This document shows, piece by piece, positions 1 through 7,591 of a stretch of 64,000 nt of DNA (positions within the stretch are counted from its first letter, which is position 1; the number at the start of each line of letters is the position of its first letter). Source of the stretch: Actinobacteria bacterium UBA2279 (GTDB lineage: Bacteria > Actinomycetota > Coriobacteriia > Anaerosomatales > Anaerosomataceae); assembly GCA_002347365.1 (NCBI GenBank), contig DDWT01000020.1, positions 1 through 64,000 on the forward strand. The letters are read 5' to 3'. The notes under the pieces are model-generated. The model was not told the DNA's origin and searched no databases. It worked only from the letters and a program-made list of their open reading frames with translations. The translations under genes were made by a program, and so were the position numbers.

Positions 1-687
1 CACAGCTCAGGTACGGACGCGAGCTGCACCAATCGTCGCTGCCACACCAACAGCCCGCACGGTGTCGGTGTGTCCAGCTATGCGCTGCTCGGCGGCAAGC
101 TCATCAGCGACCAGGCTGACCCGATCATCGCGGCTGCCCTCGCAAAGGACACCGACGCCGATCGTGGCTTCAACGCCACCGACCTGAACCAGGTCGTCGG
201 TGACTTCGCCCTGACCGCCGGTGAGAAGTCCGCGCTCGTCGCTGGCTACACCTGCAACCAGGCCGACTGCCACTACAACTCGACGTTCGCCGTCCTCGTG
301 AAGAACTGGGACGAGAATCGCGACGCGATGTACCCGCTTCCGGCAAACGAGGTCGGAGCACCGGGCGATGGCATGATGTACAAGACGGGTCACATGACCT
401 CTGCGGTAGCCACTGAGACCCACGCCTCTTACGTCCCGGTCAACAGCTGCGTAAGCTGCCACGACCAGACCGACGCTGCGACCACCTCCGGCTACACGTT
501 CCCCCACTCGCAGACCGCGTACGGCGCCACCAACCTGGCCGGTCGTGCGTACCTGTGGATGGGCTATGCCGGCTACGCTGGCGCCACGCTCACCTCGGTG
601 GGCTCCGGCGACAAGGCGTTTGACGGTACCTGCCTCAAGTGCCACCGCAACAGCACCGATGACGCAGGTATCGGTCTCAGCCAGTAG
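1..687 (+). CDS. multiheme c-type cytochrome, 5' end outside window
   Basis: The frame is open from the first base, so the start lies upstream; 228 residues are visible. Four heme-type motifs can be read: two with spacing C-x4-C-H (CTNRRCH near visible residue 9 and CNQADCH near 80) and two classical C-x2-C-H (CVSCH, CLKCH). The visible part lacks a membrane segment, and its Gly/Ala/Thr-rich spacers suggest an exported protein. C-x4-C-H heme attachment is known from some tetraheme cytochromes c3, so all four may bind heme, but this is inference. It precedes two membrane-anchored 12-heme proteins on the same strand, which suggests a shared electron-transfer role outside the membrane. The family cannot be named without the N-terminal part. 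Confidence 0.8.
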   Translation, partial: HSSGTDASCTNRRCHTNSPHGVGVSSYALLGGKLISDQADPIIAAALAKDTDADRGFNATDLNQVVGDFALTAGEKSALVAGYTCNQADCHYNSTFAVLVKNWDENRDAMYPLPANEVGAPGDGMMYKTGHMTSAVATETHASYVPVNSCVSCHDQTDAATTSGYTFPHSQTAYGATNLAGRAYLWMGYAGYAGATLTSVGSGDKAFDGTCLKCHRNSTDDAGIGLSQ

Positions 688-895
688 GGGCAGCGGCGTT
701 GCCTTGGGGACGGCATGCGATCGATCGGGCGTCGTTCGCGTTGCGCGAGCGGCGATTCTAAGGGTTCGCAAACCTTAACGAGACATTCTGAAGCTGAAGC
801 GTACCCCTGGCACACCTGATGCTGCGTGTCGCTATGGTAGAGTTTCTAGGTACCTCGAACTCCTCATATTCCGTGTCGTTGTAAGGGCGGGCTAC

Positions 896-1846
896 ATGCA
901 ACGAGTCTCTCCGGCTGCGCGCCGGGTGATTCTCTGGCTCATCGCTGTGATACCCGTCTCGCTGGCGCTTGCCGGTGGGGTGTACAGCGCTGTCGCGTTG
1001 CCGGGGTGCGCCGCTTGTCACGATGAGGCGGCATTCGTTTCAGGTACCCGGGATTCGGCACACGCGGCGGTTGACTGTTCCGACTGCCATGTCGGCAAGG
1101 CTCTTGGCGACCGTGTGGCCTTCGGTTTCCGGGAGGCCTACCACATGGTATTGCCTATCGTCGGTGGGCAGGATCGGGACTGGGCGCAGGTACCCGACTC
1201 CCGGTGTCTAGCGTGTCATGAGGCGATTGAGACCGATGTGACGTCTGCCAACGGGCTTCGTATCGCACACGTGTACTGCGCTGCGTCTTCGCAGTGTTCT
1301 GACTGCCACTCCACGACGGCACACGGTTCCGCGACTTCGTGGGTGCGCGTGTACGACATGGAGACCTGCCTCGCATGTCACGTCTCGGAGTCCTCTACAC
1401 AGTGTGACCTTTGTCATGAAGGTCGTTTGCCGTCCAGTCGTGTGACATCCGGGGTGTTTGCCATCACGCACGGCCCGGAATGGCAGCAGACGCACGGGAT
1501 GGGCAATGCGTCCACGTGTACCGTGTGTCATACCGCGGCCACTTGCGAGAAGTGCCACGGAGCGGGTCTCCCGCATGCGCGAGGATTCGTCAGGGAGCAC
1601 GCCGGGTTCGCGGCCAGCGATGCGGCGCGGTGCGACACATGTCACGAATCCCGTTTCTGCGATGACTGTCATGGTCTTGAGATGCCGCACCCCAAGGCGT
1701 TCACGCGAAGCCACGCGAACGCCGCCGCACAAGACGAGGCGTTGTGTCTGAGATGCCACGCTGATCCCGACTGCACCCTGTGTCACGAGACCCATGTCCA
1801 CCCCGGCGGAGCCATCGGCACACTCGGCTCGGGGAGTGGTCAGTAG
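896..1846 (+). CDS. membrane-anchored dodecaheme c-type cytochrome
   Basis: A 316-residue protein with an N-terminal hydrophobic anchor (about residues 10-33) followed directly by the first heme site. Twelve C-x2-C-H motifs can be counted (CAACH, CSDCH, CLACH, CSDCH, CLACH, CDLCH, CTVCH, CEKCH, CDTCH, CDDCH, CLRCH, CTLCH), about one heme per 26 residues. The uncleaved-anchor layout resembles NapC/NirT/NrfH-type quinol-oxidising cytochromes, but the heme number is far above the 4-5 of those families. The likely role is carrying electrons from the membrane to an external acceptor; the acceptor is unknown. The start is ATG with a purine-rich site just upstream. Its stop overlaps the GTG start of the next cytochrome gene by one base, so the two are probably translated together. 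Confidence 0.88.
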   Translation: MQRVSPAARRVILWLIAVIPVSLALAGGVYSAVALPGCAACHDEAAFVSGTRDSAHAAVDCSDCHVGKALGDRVAFGFREAYHMVLPIVGGQDRDWAQVPDSRCLACHEAIETDVTSANGLRIAHVYCAASSQCSDCHSTTAHGSATSWVRVYDMETCLACHVSESSTQCDLCHEGRLPSSRVTSGVFAITHGPEWQQTHGMGNASTCTVCHTAATCEKCHGAGLPHARGFVREHAGFAASDAARCDTCHESRFCDDCHGLEMPHPKAFTRSHANAAAQDEALCLRCHADPDCTLCHETHVHPGGAIGTLGSGSGQ

Positions 1847-3156
1847 TGGAGACACAAGCCACTAACATCGATCTTCCTGCGCTGTGGCAGCAGATCCTCA
1901 CCTTGCTCAATGAGCCGGCGTCGAACCTGACAGCTGCCTTCGTCTTGTACGGAATCATCACGCTCGTCCTGCTCCTCATCGTCGTCGTGGCGCTGATCTT
2001 CCTCGGTTCGACGACGGAAGATGATGACGAGGACGAGCTCGGAGAAGTGGACATCGAGGTCGAGCCGCTCGAGGTCGAGCGGGCCCGCGCTGCCATCGAT
2101 GCCGCGCCGAGCGGCGAGGTCGTCGAGGGTATTCCAGATACCGCATCAGCGTTGCCTCGACGGAGCTCTCGGGCGACCACTGAACGCGTGAAGGCGCCGA
2201 AGGTCCCACAGACACCACGCGCGAGGCTGATCGCGGCCGGCATCGGTATCGGTGTGGTGCTCGTCGTCTGGGTGCTCACGGGCATGTCCACCTCGGCCAA
2301 CGCGGTGTGTGATGGCTGCCACGTCATCACTCCCCACAACTCGCTCGCCGAGGGGACTGCTGACCCGCATGCGGGCCGCTCCTGTGTGGCCTGTCATGAG
2401 CCTGGCGGTGGCTTCGGACGCTACTTCTCGGACGTGCCCGCTCGACTGCTGCATTTTGTCGACCGCGGTATGACACTCGGCGTTCAGGGAGAATACGGGC
2501 GCATCGAGCAGTCGGCGTGTCTGTCGTGTCATCGGGACATTCTTGAGGGCGTGCAGCTCAATGAGGATCGCGGCATACGCATGTCGCATGCCGAACCGTT
2601 GGCGGCAGCAGTCCGGTGTCTCGGGTGTCATGCGCCCGCGAGCGGGGTGGTCGGTGCGCACAAAGTCGGAATGAATCCGTGCTTGCGCTGTCATGACTCC
2701 AAGAGCGCGTCAGCGGAGTGCGAGACATGCCATGACAAGAATGCCTCCGCTGCGGCGCGTGTTCGCACTGCTTCTTTGGCATCGCGGCAGATCAGGGAGA
2801 TCTCATGCGGCGGCTGTCATGACGAGAAGAAGGAGTGCGACTCATGTCATGGTCTGCGCATGCCGCACTCACTCACATTCAAGCAGTCGGCCCATGCGCG
2901 CGCCGGCGCGGTCGACTTCTGGTTCAACGGCGGAAGGACGTGTGGCAAGTGCCACACCGCCACCAGGAATCCGTGCCAGAAGTGTCACGATCCGTCGCTC
3001 GGCAAAGGTCATCCGGTCTCACTCGCTAAGGAGCACACGGTTGCGACCGAGGCGGCGTGCGACAAGTGTCATCAGCAATGGCAGTTCCAGAAGGGTCGGG
3101 ATTTCTGTGCTGATGTGTGCCACACGCCTGCGGCCATCGAGCAGAGCCCGCGGTAG
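1846..3156 (+). CDS. two-TM dodecaheme c-type cytochrome
   Basis: I place the start at GTG 1846, which overlaps the previous stop (TAG) by one base and has GGGAGTGG just upstream. An upstream ATG at 1780 would lie deep in the preceding gene. The 436-residue product has a first membrane helix (about 30-54), an acidic then basic linker of about 70 residues, a second helix (about 128-147) and a heme-rich C-terminal domain. Eleven C-x2-C-H motifs and one final C-x3-C-H (CADVCH) are visible, so up to twelve hemes. The linker between the two helices should be cytoplasmic if the hemes are outside. It is probably the partner of the 12-heme protein just upstream in a membrane-to-exterior electron conduit. 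The substrate is unknown. Confidence 0.87.
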   Translation: METQATNIDLPALWQQILTLLNEPASNLTAAFVLYGIITLVLLLIVVVALIFLGSTTEDDDEDELGEVDIEVEPLEVERARAAIDAAPSGEVVEGIPDTASALPRRSSRATTERVKAPKVPQTPRARLIAAGIGIGVVLVVWVLTGMSTSANAVCDGCHVITPHNSLAEGTADPHAGRSCVACHEPGGGFGRYFSDVPARLLHFVDRGMTLGVQGEYGRIEQSACLSCHRDILEGVQLNEDRGIRMSHAEPLAAAVRCLGCHAPASGVVGAHKVGMNPCLRCHDSKSASAECETCHDKNASAAARVRTASLASRQIREISCGGCHDEKKECDSCHGLRMPHSLTFKQSAHARAGAVDFWFNGGRTCGKCHTATRNPCQKCHDPSLGKGHPVSLAKEHTVATEAACDKCHQQWQFQKGRDFCADVCHTPAAIEQSPR

Positions 3157-3161
3157 CGGCC

Positions 3162-5063
3162 ATGGGTACTGCACGCCAGAGCGGACGCGCTATTGACCCC
3201 GGGTCGCGTGCGTCGAACGTGTCACCTGCCATTCTCGTCGTGCTTGCTTTCATCTCGCCGGGAGCGTGGCTGATCACGCGGCTTCCGCCGGTGCCGATAG
3301 CCATGGCGCTGAACCTGGCGACTGTGGCGGTCTGGTTGCTGGCGGCCGGCCTGGGACTGCTCCGGCTATCGCGCGTCGATAGACGGGTGCTCGTGGCGAT
3401 CGGGGCTGTCGGCGCCTCGATCCTGGTGTCATACGTCCTCGGAGGCTCGCTGCTCGAAGTCGCACTCTACGACCTGTACGGAGACATGTCGTTGCTTCAG
3501 TGGCTGACGTTGCCCGCAGTGTTCCTGCTCGCTGCGTCTTTGAATGCAACCGTTGTGTCCGTGCGACGCGGCCTGGTCGTGGTCGTTGCGTTCGCGGCAT
3601 TGCTGGGTGGCGTGATGACCTTCCAGTCGATCACCACGGGCGCGACGACGGTGTTTGGCAGCACGAGCTACAGCGTGCCTGCGCTGGCCTGCACGATCCC
3701 GCTCGCTGTCGGACTTGCCGGTGAGGCCCGGGGCGCCATTCGATTCGCACTGTACGGCGCGGCGGCGTTCGTCACCGTTGCGCTCGGCGTATTCTCGGGC
3801 TCGACGATGGGCGCGGTAGCCGTGGTCTTCGCGGTGACGCTTGCGCTCGCGATGAGCCTCTCCTCACGCTCGCCGGATGGTCGGCCCGGCTGGATACGGT
3901 TTGCGGCGTTCGGGATCGCGGCGATGATGGCCGTGGCTCTGCTCATGGCGCAGACCCCCGTTCTCGCAGGCAGGTGGGTCAATGCCGAGACACTGGGCGG
4001 CTTCGACAGCAACGTGATCACTCGAGCGTACCTGTGGGAGGGTGCACAGGAGATGGTGGCAGTTCGGCCTGTGTTCGGATTCGGCCCCTCGGGATACCGG
4101 CTTGCCGCCGCCGAGTACCTACCGCTTGGAGTCCACGAGTACGGACCGGGGGCACTGGGCGATGTGGATCCCACGGCGTACAGCCCCCAGTCACCGCACT
4201 CCGTGATGTGGGACATAGCTACCCGGCTCGGGTTGGTGGGGCTTGCCACCTTCGTGGCTCTGTTCGCCGCATGGGCTCTTGCGCTGCGCCGGCGCATTCT
4301 GAAAAACGACGCAACCGCGCCGCTGCGCCTCGCGCTTGCCGCAGGGTTCGGATCGGCGTTGTTCGCGCTTACCGTGAACCCCTCGGTGTTCGCCATTGGT
4401 TTGCTCGCGCCGGCTGTCGCCGGACTCGCGATCGCACCGCTGCGGCGGGAGGAGGGGACATCCGGTCGAAGCATGACTCGCAACAACGAAGTGGCGCCTG
4501 CCGAGGTGTCCAAGGCTGCCAGGATCGTGCTCACGGTTCTGGGGGCTTGTTTGCTTGTCCTGAGTGCCTGGCTTGGAACGGGCGAGATGCAGGCGCGAGG
4601 CGTCTCCGCCGAAGATCCTGTCTCGGCGCTCCGGGCGAATCGCGAGGTCCTGCGCATCATCCCCGGATACCCCCAGACCGTACGCAAGGACCTCGAACTC
4701 GGGCTGCTCACAGCGGTTGATGATCAGGCGCTGAGTCAAGCTCAGCAGGCGGTGGACGATGCGCCCGCACATGTGGCCGCGTTCGCACCCAACCTGGTGA
4801 GCATCGCAGCGTATTCGCTCGTCCAGGCCGACCGTACCGGTCGGACTGATGTGGAGTGGGAACGCAACATGCTCACACGGGCCGCCGAGGCGTTGCCGAT
4901 GGTGCCGTCGCTCGCCGGCGAGCTACTCCACCTGGCGCTGATCGAGGGCGACAGGGACACGATTGCGGGAGCCCTGAGGGATGCCGAGCGGTGGGGGCGC
5001 GCCTACGCGCTCACCGAAGGCTACATCCAGCGAGCCGGGGAGCTTCTCGGCTCTGACGGATGA
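3162..5063 (+). CDS. O-antigen ligase/polymerase-like membrane protein with C-terminal TPR-like region
   Basis: The 633-residue product begins at ATG 3162, just after the cytochrome stop; an ATG at 3117 would lie inside that gene. Roughly ten to twelve hydrophobic helices fill residues 20-450, with a large hydrophilic loop containing FGFGPSGYR and PHSVMWDIATRLGLVG. That loop pattern is typical of Wzy/WaaL (Wzy_C) proteins, which act on undecaprenyl-linked glycans. The last 150 residues are soluble, Ala-rich and helical, compatible with tetratricopeptide-like repeats. The gene begins a group with an SGNH protein and an AlgI-type acyltransferase, which supports a polysaccharide role. Whether it polymerises or ligates cannot be decided from sequence alone. 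Confidence 0.72.
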   Translation: MGTARQSGRAIDPGSRASNVSPAILVVLAFISPGAWLITRLPPVPIAMALNLATVAVWLLAAGLGLLRLSRVDRRVLVAIGAVGASILVSYVLGGSLLEVALYDLYGDMSLLQWLTLPAVFLLAASLNATVVSVRRGLVVVVAFAALLGGVMTFQSITTGATTVFGSTSYSVPALACTIPLAVGLAGEARGAIRFALYGAAAFVTVALGVFSGSTMGAVAVVFAVTLALAMSLSSRSPDGRPGWIRFAAFGIAAMMAVALLMAQTPVLAGRWVNAETLGGFDSNVITRAYLWEGAQEMVAVRPVFGFGPSGYRLAAAEYLPLGVHEYGPGALGDVDPTAYSPQSPHSVMWDIATRLGLVGLATFVALFAAWALALRRRILKNDATAPLRLALAAGFGSALFALTVNPSVFAIGLLAPAVAGLAIAPLRREEGTSGRSMTRNNEVAPAEVSKAARIVLTVLGACLLVLSAWLGTGEMQARGVSAEDPVSALRANREVLRIIPGYPQTVRKDLELGLLTAVDDQALSQAQQAVDDAPAHVAAFAPNLVSIAAYSLVQADRTGRTDVEWERNMLTRAAEALPMVPSLAGELLHLALIEGDRDTIAGALRDAERWGRAYALTEGYIQRAGELLGSDG

Positions 5064-5103
5064 TGCCACCCGTGGACACTGGTAGCCGGATGGGGTGTTC
5101 CCG

Positions 5104-6168
5104 GTGAGCGCGAAGCAGCGGCGCCTGAGGTCTGTCGGAGCGGCCGTACTCGGTGTCGTTCTCGCTCTCGTCGTGTGGAATGTGGTGGCCGGGCTCACCT
5201 TGTGGCGTACCACCGGCTACGTCTCTGATCCCGAGTTGGGCAGGATCCGCAAGTCCGGACTCTACGTGCATGGGATCGAAGGATTCTCATGGTCCCACAT
5301 CAACTCGTTGGGCATGCGTGGCGAGGAGATAGGCTCCAAACAGCCCGGTGAGACACGGGTGCTTTTCTTAGGCGACTCATTCACTGAAGCGTTCCAGGTG
5401 CCGGGGGACGATACGTTCGTGGAGATCGTCGGCGATGAACTGGGAAGCGACGGCTACCAGGTGCACGTCATCAACGCGGGCCGGAGCGGAGCGTCACCGG
5501 CTGACTACATCGCACTGGCGCCATGGTTCGCCGAGCGGATCGCGCCCGATGTCACAGTGATCCAGTTGAGCGACCAGGACTTCACAGATGACCTGACCGG
5601 TCAGGGAGAGCGCAACTTCCGCATCGAGAAGACGGGTGGCGGATTCTCGGCGGTGCTGGATCCCGAGTTCCGGAGCGCCACGCCGCTGGTGCAGCGATAT
5701 CCCGGGCTGTCGCCGTTGCTCCAGATCCCGCTTGTGCGACTCGCGGGCGAGAACCTCTCACGTACTCTGAGCGAGAGAGGGGAGGCACCGGAGGCCGGTG
5801 AGCCGACATCATCCAGTGCAGTGACGGTGTCGCCGACGTACGACGCTGAGCTTCTCGCGTGGGTCCTCGACGAGCTTGCGAACCGCTACCAGCATCTTGT
5901 GATCCTGTACGTGCCGGATATCTCGTTTTCCGACGACCGAGGATTGCGGACAAGCGAGGTCGAGGCCGCTCTCGAATCGGGTGCCCGCGAGAGAGGCATT
6001 GCATTCGCCAGCCCGCGTGACGATTTCGTCGCCTCGTTCGAGCGCGACCATCGTGCCCCCACCGGTTTCGCCAACAGTAGACCAGGGACGGGCCACCTGA
6101 ACGTGGTGGGTCACGCTCTCATTGCAAGACGCCTCGTGCCGCTTATCGAGGCGGAGGTGGTCAGATGA
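5104..6168 (+). CDS. membrane-anchored SGNH/GDSL-family hydrolase or acyltransferase
   Basis: The product has an N-terminal membrane segment (about residues 8-28), then an SGNH fold. Block I is GDSFTE, with the nucleophile Ser. An Asn sits in the NAGRSG region (block III-like), and a C-terminal GHLNVVGH carries the probable catalytic His. Such proteins next to MBOAT genes (AlgJ/AlgX, PatB, DltD types) transfer or remove acetyl groups on exported polysaccharide, so that is the likely role. I prefer GTG 5104, because GGATGGGG lies 8 bases upstream; GTG 5095, three codons earlier, would overlap that site. The stop overlaps the ATG of the MBOAT gene by four bases, so the two are translationally coupled. 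Confidence 0.78.
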   Translation: MSAKQRRLRSVGAAVLGVVLALVVWNVVAGLTLWRTTGYVSDPELGRIRKSGLYVHGIEGFSWSHINSLGMRGEEIGSKQPGETRVLFLGDSFTEAFQVPGDDTFVEIVGDELGSDGYQVHVINAGRSGASPADYIALAPWFAERIAPDVTVIQLSDQDFTDDLTGQGERNFRIEKTGGGFSAVLDPEFRSATPLVQRYPGLSPLLQIPLVRLAGENLSRTLSERGEAPEAGEPTSSSAVTVSPTYDAELLAWVLDELANRYQHLVILYVPDISFSDDRGLRTSEVEAALESGARERGIAFASPRDDFVASFERDHRAPTGFANSRPGTGHLNVVGHALIARRLVPLIEAEVVR

Positions 6169-7571
6169 TATTCTCAACCCCCACCTACGTCGCATTCCTG
6201 TGCATCGTGCTTGCGGTGCTGGCGTTGTCACGTTCTGCGCGTTTCAAGCGTGTCTTCCTCCTCGGCGCAAGTTATGTGTTCTACGCTTGGTGGGATTGGC
6301 GATTCACCGGCCTTCTTCTGGGGCTGACAGCGCTCAACTACGTTGCAGCGCGGATCATCCGTCGGCAGGCCGTGCGCCGACGCGCTCGACAGATCCTGGC
6401 ACTAACGATCGTGACCGACCTTGGCGTGCTGGGCTTGTTCAAGTACGCGAGGTTCTTCACAGAGTCCGCGAATCACGTGCTCGACGCGATCGGCGTGCGT
6501 ATTCCGCTTCTGGACGTCCTGTTGCCTGTAGCCATCTCGTTCATCACCTTCGAGGTCATAAGCTACGTGGTCGACGTCTACCGAAAGGACCTGGAGCCCG
6601 CTCCGTTCCTGGATGTGGCGATGCTGGTCGCATTCTTCCCGCACCTCATCGCGGGCCCGATCTTGAAGCCACGCCTGTTCTTGCCGCAAGTCAGGCGAGA
6701 TATCCGCTTGAGCAGGGCCGATGTCGGGGCCGGCGTGCAGTTGTTCGCGCTCGGGCTCGTGAAAAAGGTGCTGATCGCCGATCGGCTTGCGATGTTCATC
6801 GATCCGGTGCTTGCCAAGCCGGGCACGTATGACGCCCTCACCCTGTGGCTCGTCGTCCTCGCGTACGCGGTACAGATCTACGCGGATTTCAGTGGCTACT
6901 CGGATATGGCCATCGGCTCGGCGCGCTGCATGGGCTTTGACATACCGCCAAACTTCGCGGCCCCTTACGCCGTGCGCAACATCGCCATCTTCTGGCGCCG
7001 CTGGCACATCTCACTCTCCACCTGGGTTCGTGACTACCTCTACATCCCGCTTGGAGGGAATCGACGCGGACCGACGAGAACGGCGGTCAATCTGTTCGTC
7101 GTGATGGTGGCGGTCGGGCTCTGGCACGGCGCGGGCTGGAACTTCGTGCTGTGGGGTGCGTTGCACGGTGCAGCGCTTGTGGTGCATCGCCTATGGTCCC
7201 GCAGTGCGGTGCCGCGGCGATCCGGCGTGCTTCGTCGACTGGCCCCGGCACTATCGTGGGGCGCAACGTTCGGCTTCGTCACGCTTGCCTGGGTGTTCTT
7301 CCGTGTGGCGGATCTCACCGAGGCGACTGACATCCTGATGCGGATGTTCGGGTTTGCGGACGGCACGGGGATCGCCTGGTACGCGACTTCCGCCTTGTTG
7401 CTGGTACCGATCGCGTTGGCGTACGACGCACTCACGAGTGGCCTGGAGGGACGCGTGCCGGTGCTTCAGCTGGGGACCGTTCGGGGCGGGTTCGTCATTG
7501 GATCGCTGGTGGTGTCGCTCCTGCTGTTCTGGCCCACCTACTCGGCGCCGTTCATTTACTTCCAGTTCTAG
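6165..7571 (+). CDS. MBOAT-family O-acyltransferase, AlgI-like
   Basis: A 468-residue protein with about eleven membrane helices. It shows the AlgI/DltB-type MBOAT signatures: FWRRWHISLSTWVRDYLYIP followed by GLWHGAGWNFVLWGALHG, whose His in GLWHG is the catalytic residue of the family. These enzymes pass acyl groups across the membrane to an extracellular acceptor or to a partner SGNH protein, as AlgI does for alginate and PatA for peptidoglycan. The partner here is almost certainly the SGNH gene that overlaps its start. It ends 20 bases from the convergent dehydratase gene. Function as polysaccharide O-acylation is well supported; the polysaccharide is not known. Confidence 0.88.
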   Translation: MIFSTPTYVAFLCIVLAVLALSRSARFKRVFLLGASYVFYAWWDWRFTGLLLGLTALNYVAARIIRRQAVRRRARQILALTIVTDLGVLGLFKYARFFTESANHVLDAIGVRIPLLDVLLPVAISFITFEVISYVVDVYRKDLEPAPFLDVAMLVAFFPHLIAGPILKPRLFLPQVRRDIRLSRADVGAGVQLFALGLVKKVLIADRLAMFIDPVLAKPGTYDALTLWLVVLAYAVQIYADFSGYSDMAIGSARCMGFDIPPNFAAPYAVRNIAIFWRRWHISLSTWVRDYLYIPLGGNRRGPTRTAVNLFVVMVAVGLWHGAGWNFVLWGALHGAALVVHRLWSRSAVPRRSGVLRRLAPALSWGATFGFVTLAWVFFRVADLTEATDILMRMFGFADGTGIAWYATSALLLVPIALAYDALTSGLEGRVPVLQLGTVRGGFVIGSLVVSLLLFWPTYSAPFIYFQF

Positions 7572-7591
7572 CGCGCCGATCACACCGAAGG

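Noticed and set aside
7..771. A 254-codon open frame antisense to the first cytochrome
   Set aside because: The plus strand frame has heme motifs and stays open; the antisense product is a Val/Arg/Gly-rich string without a fold signal.
808..823. TGGCAC-N5-ATGC, resembling a sigma54 promoter before the 12-heme gene
   Set aside because: Only one half matches well, sigma54 is not expected in Actinomycetota, and no enhancer-binding activator gene is near.
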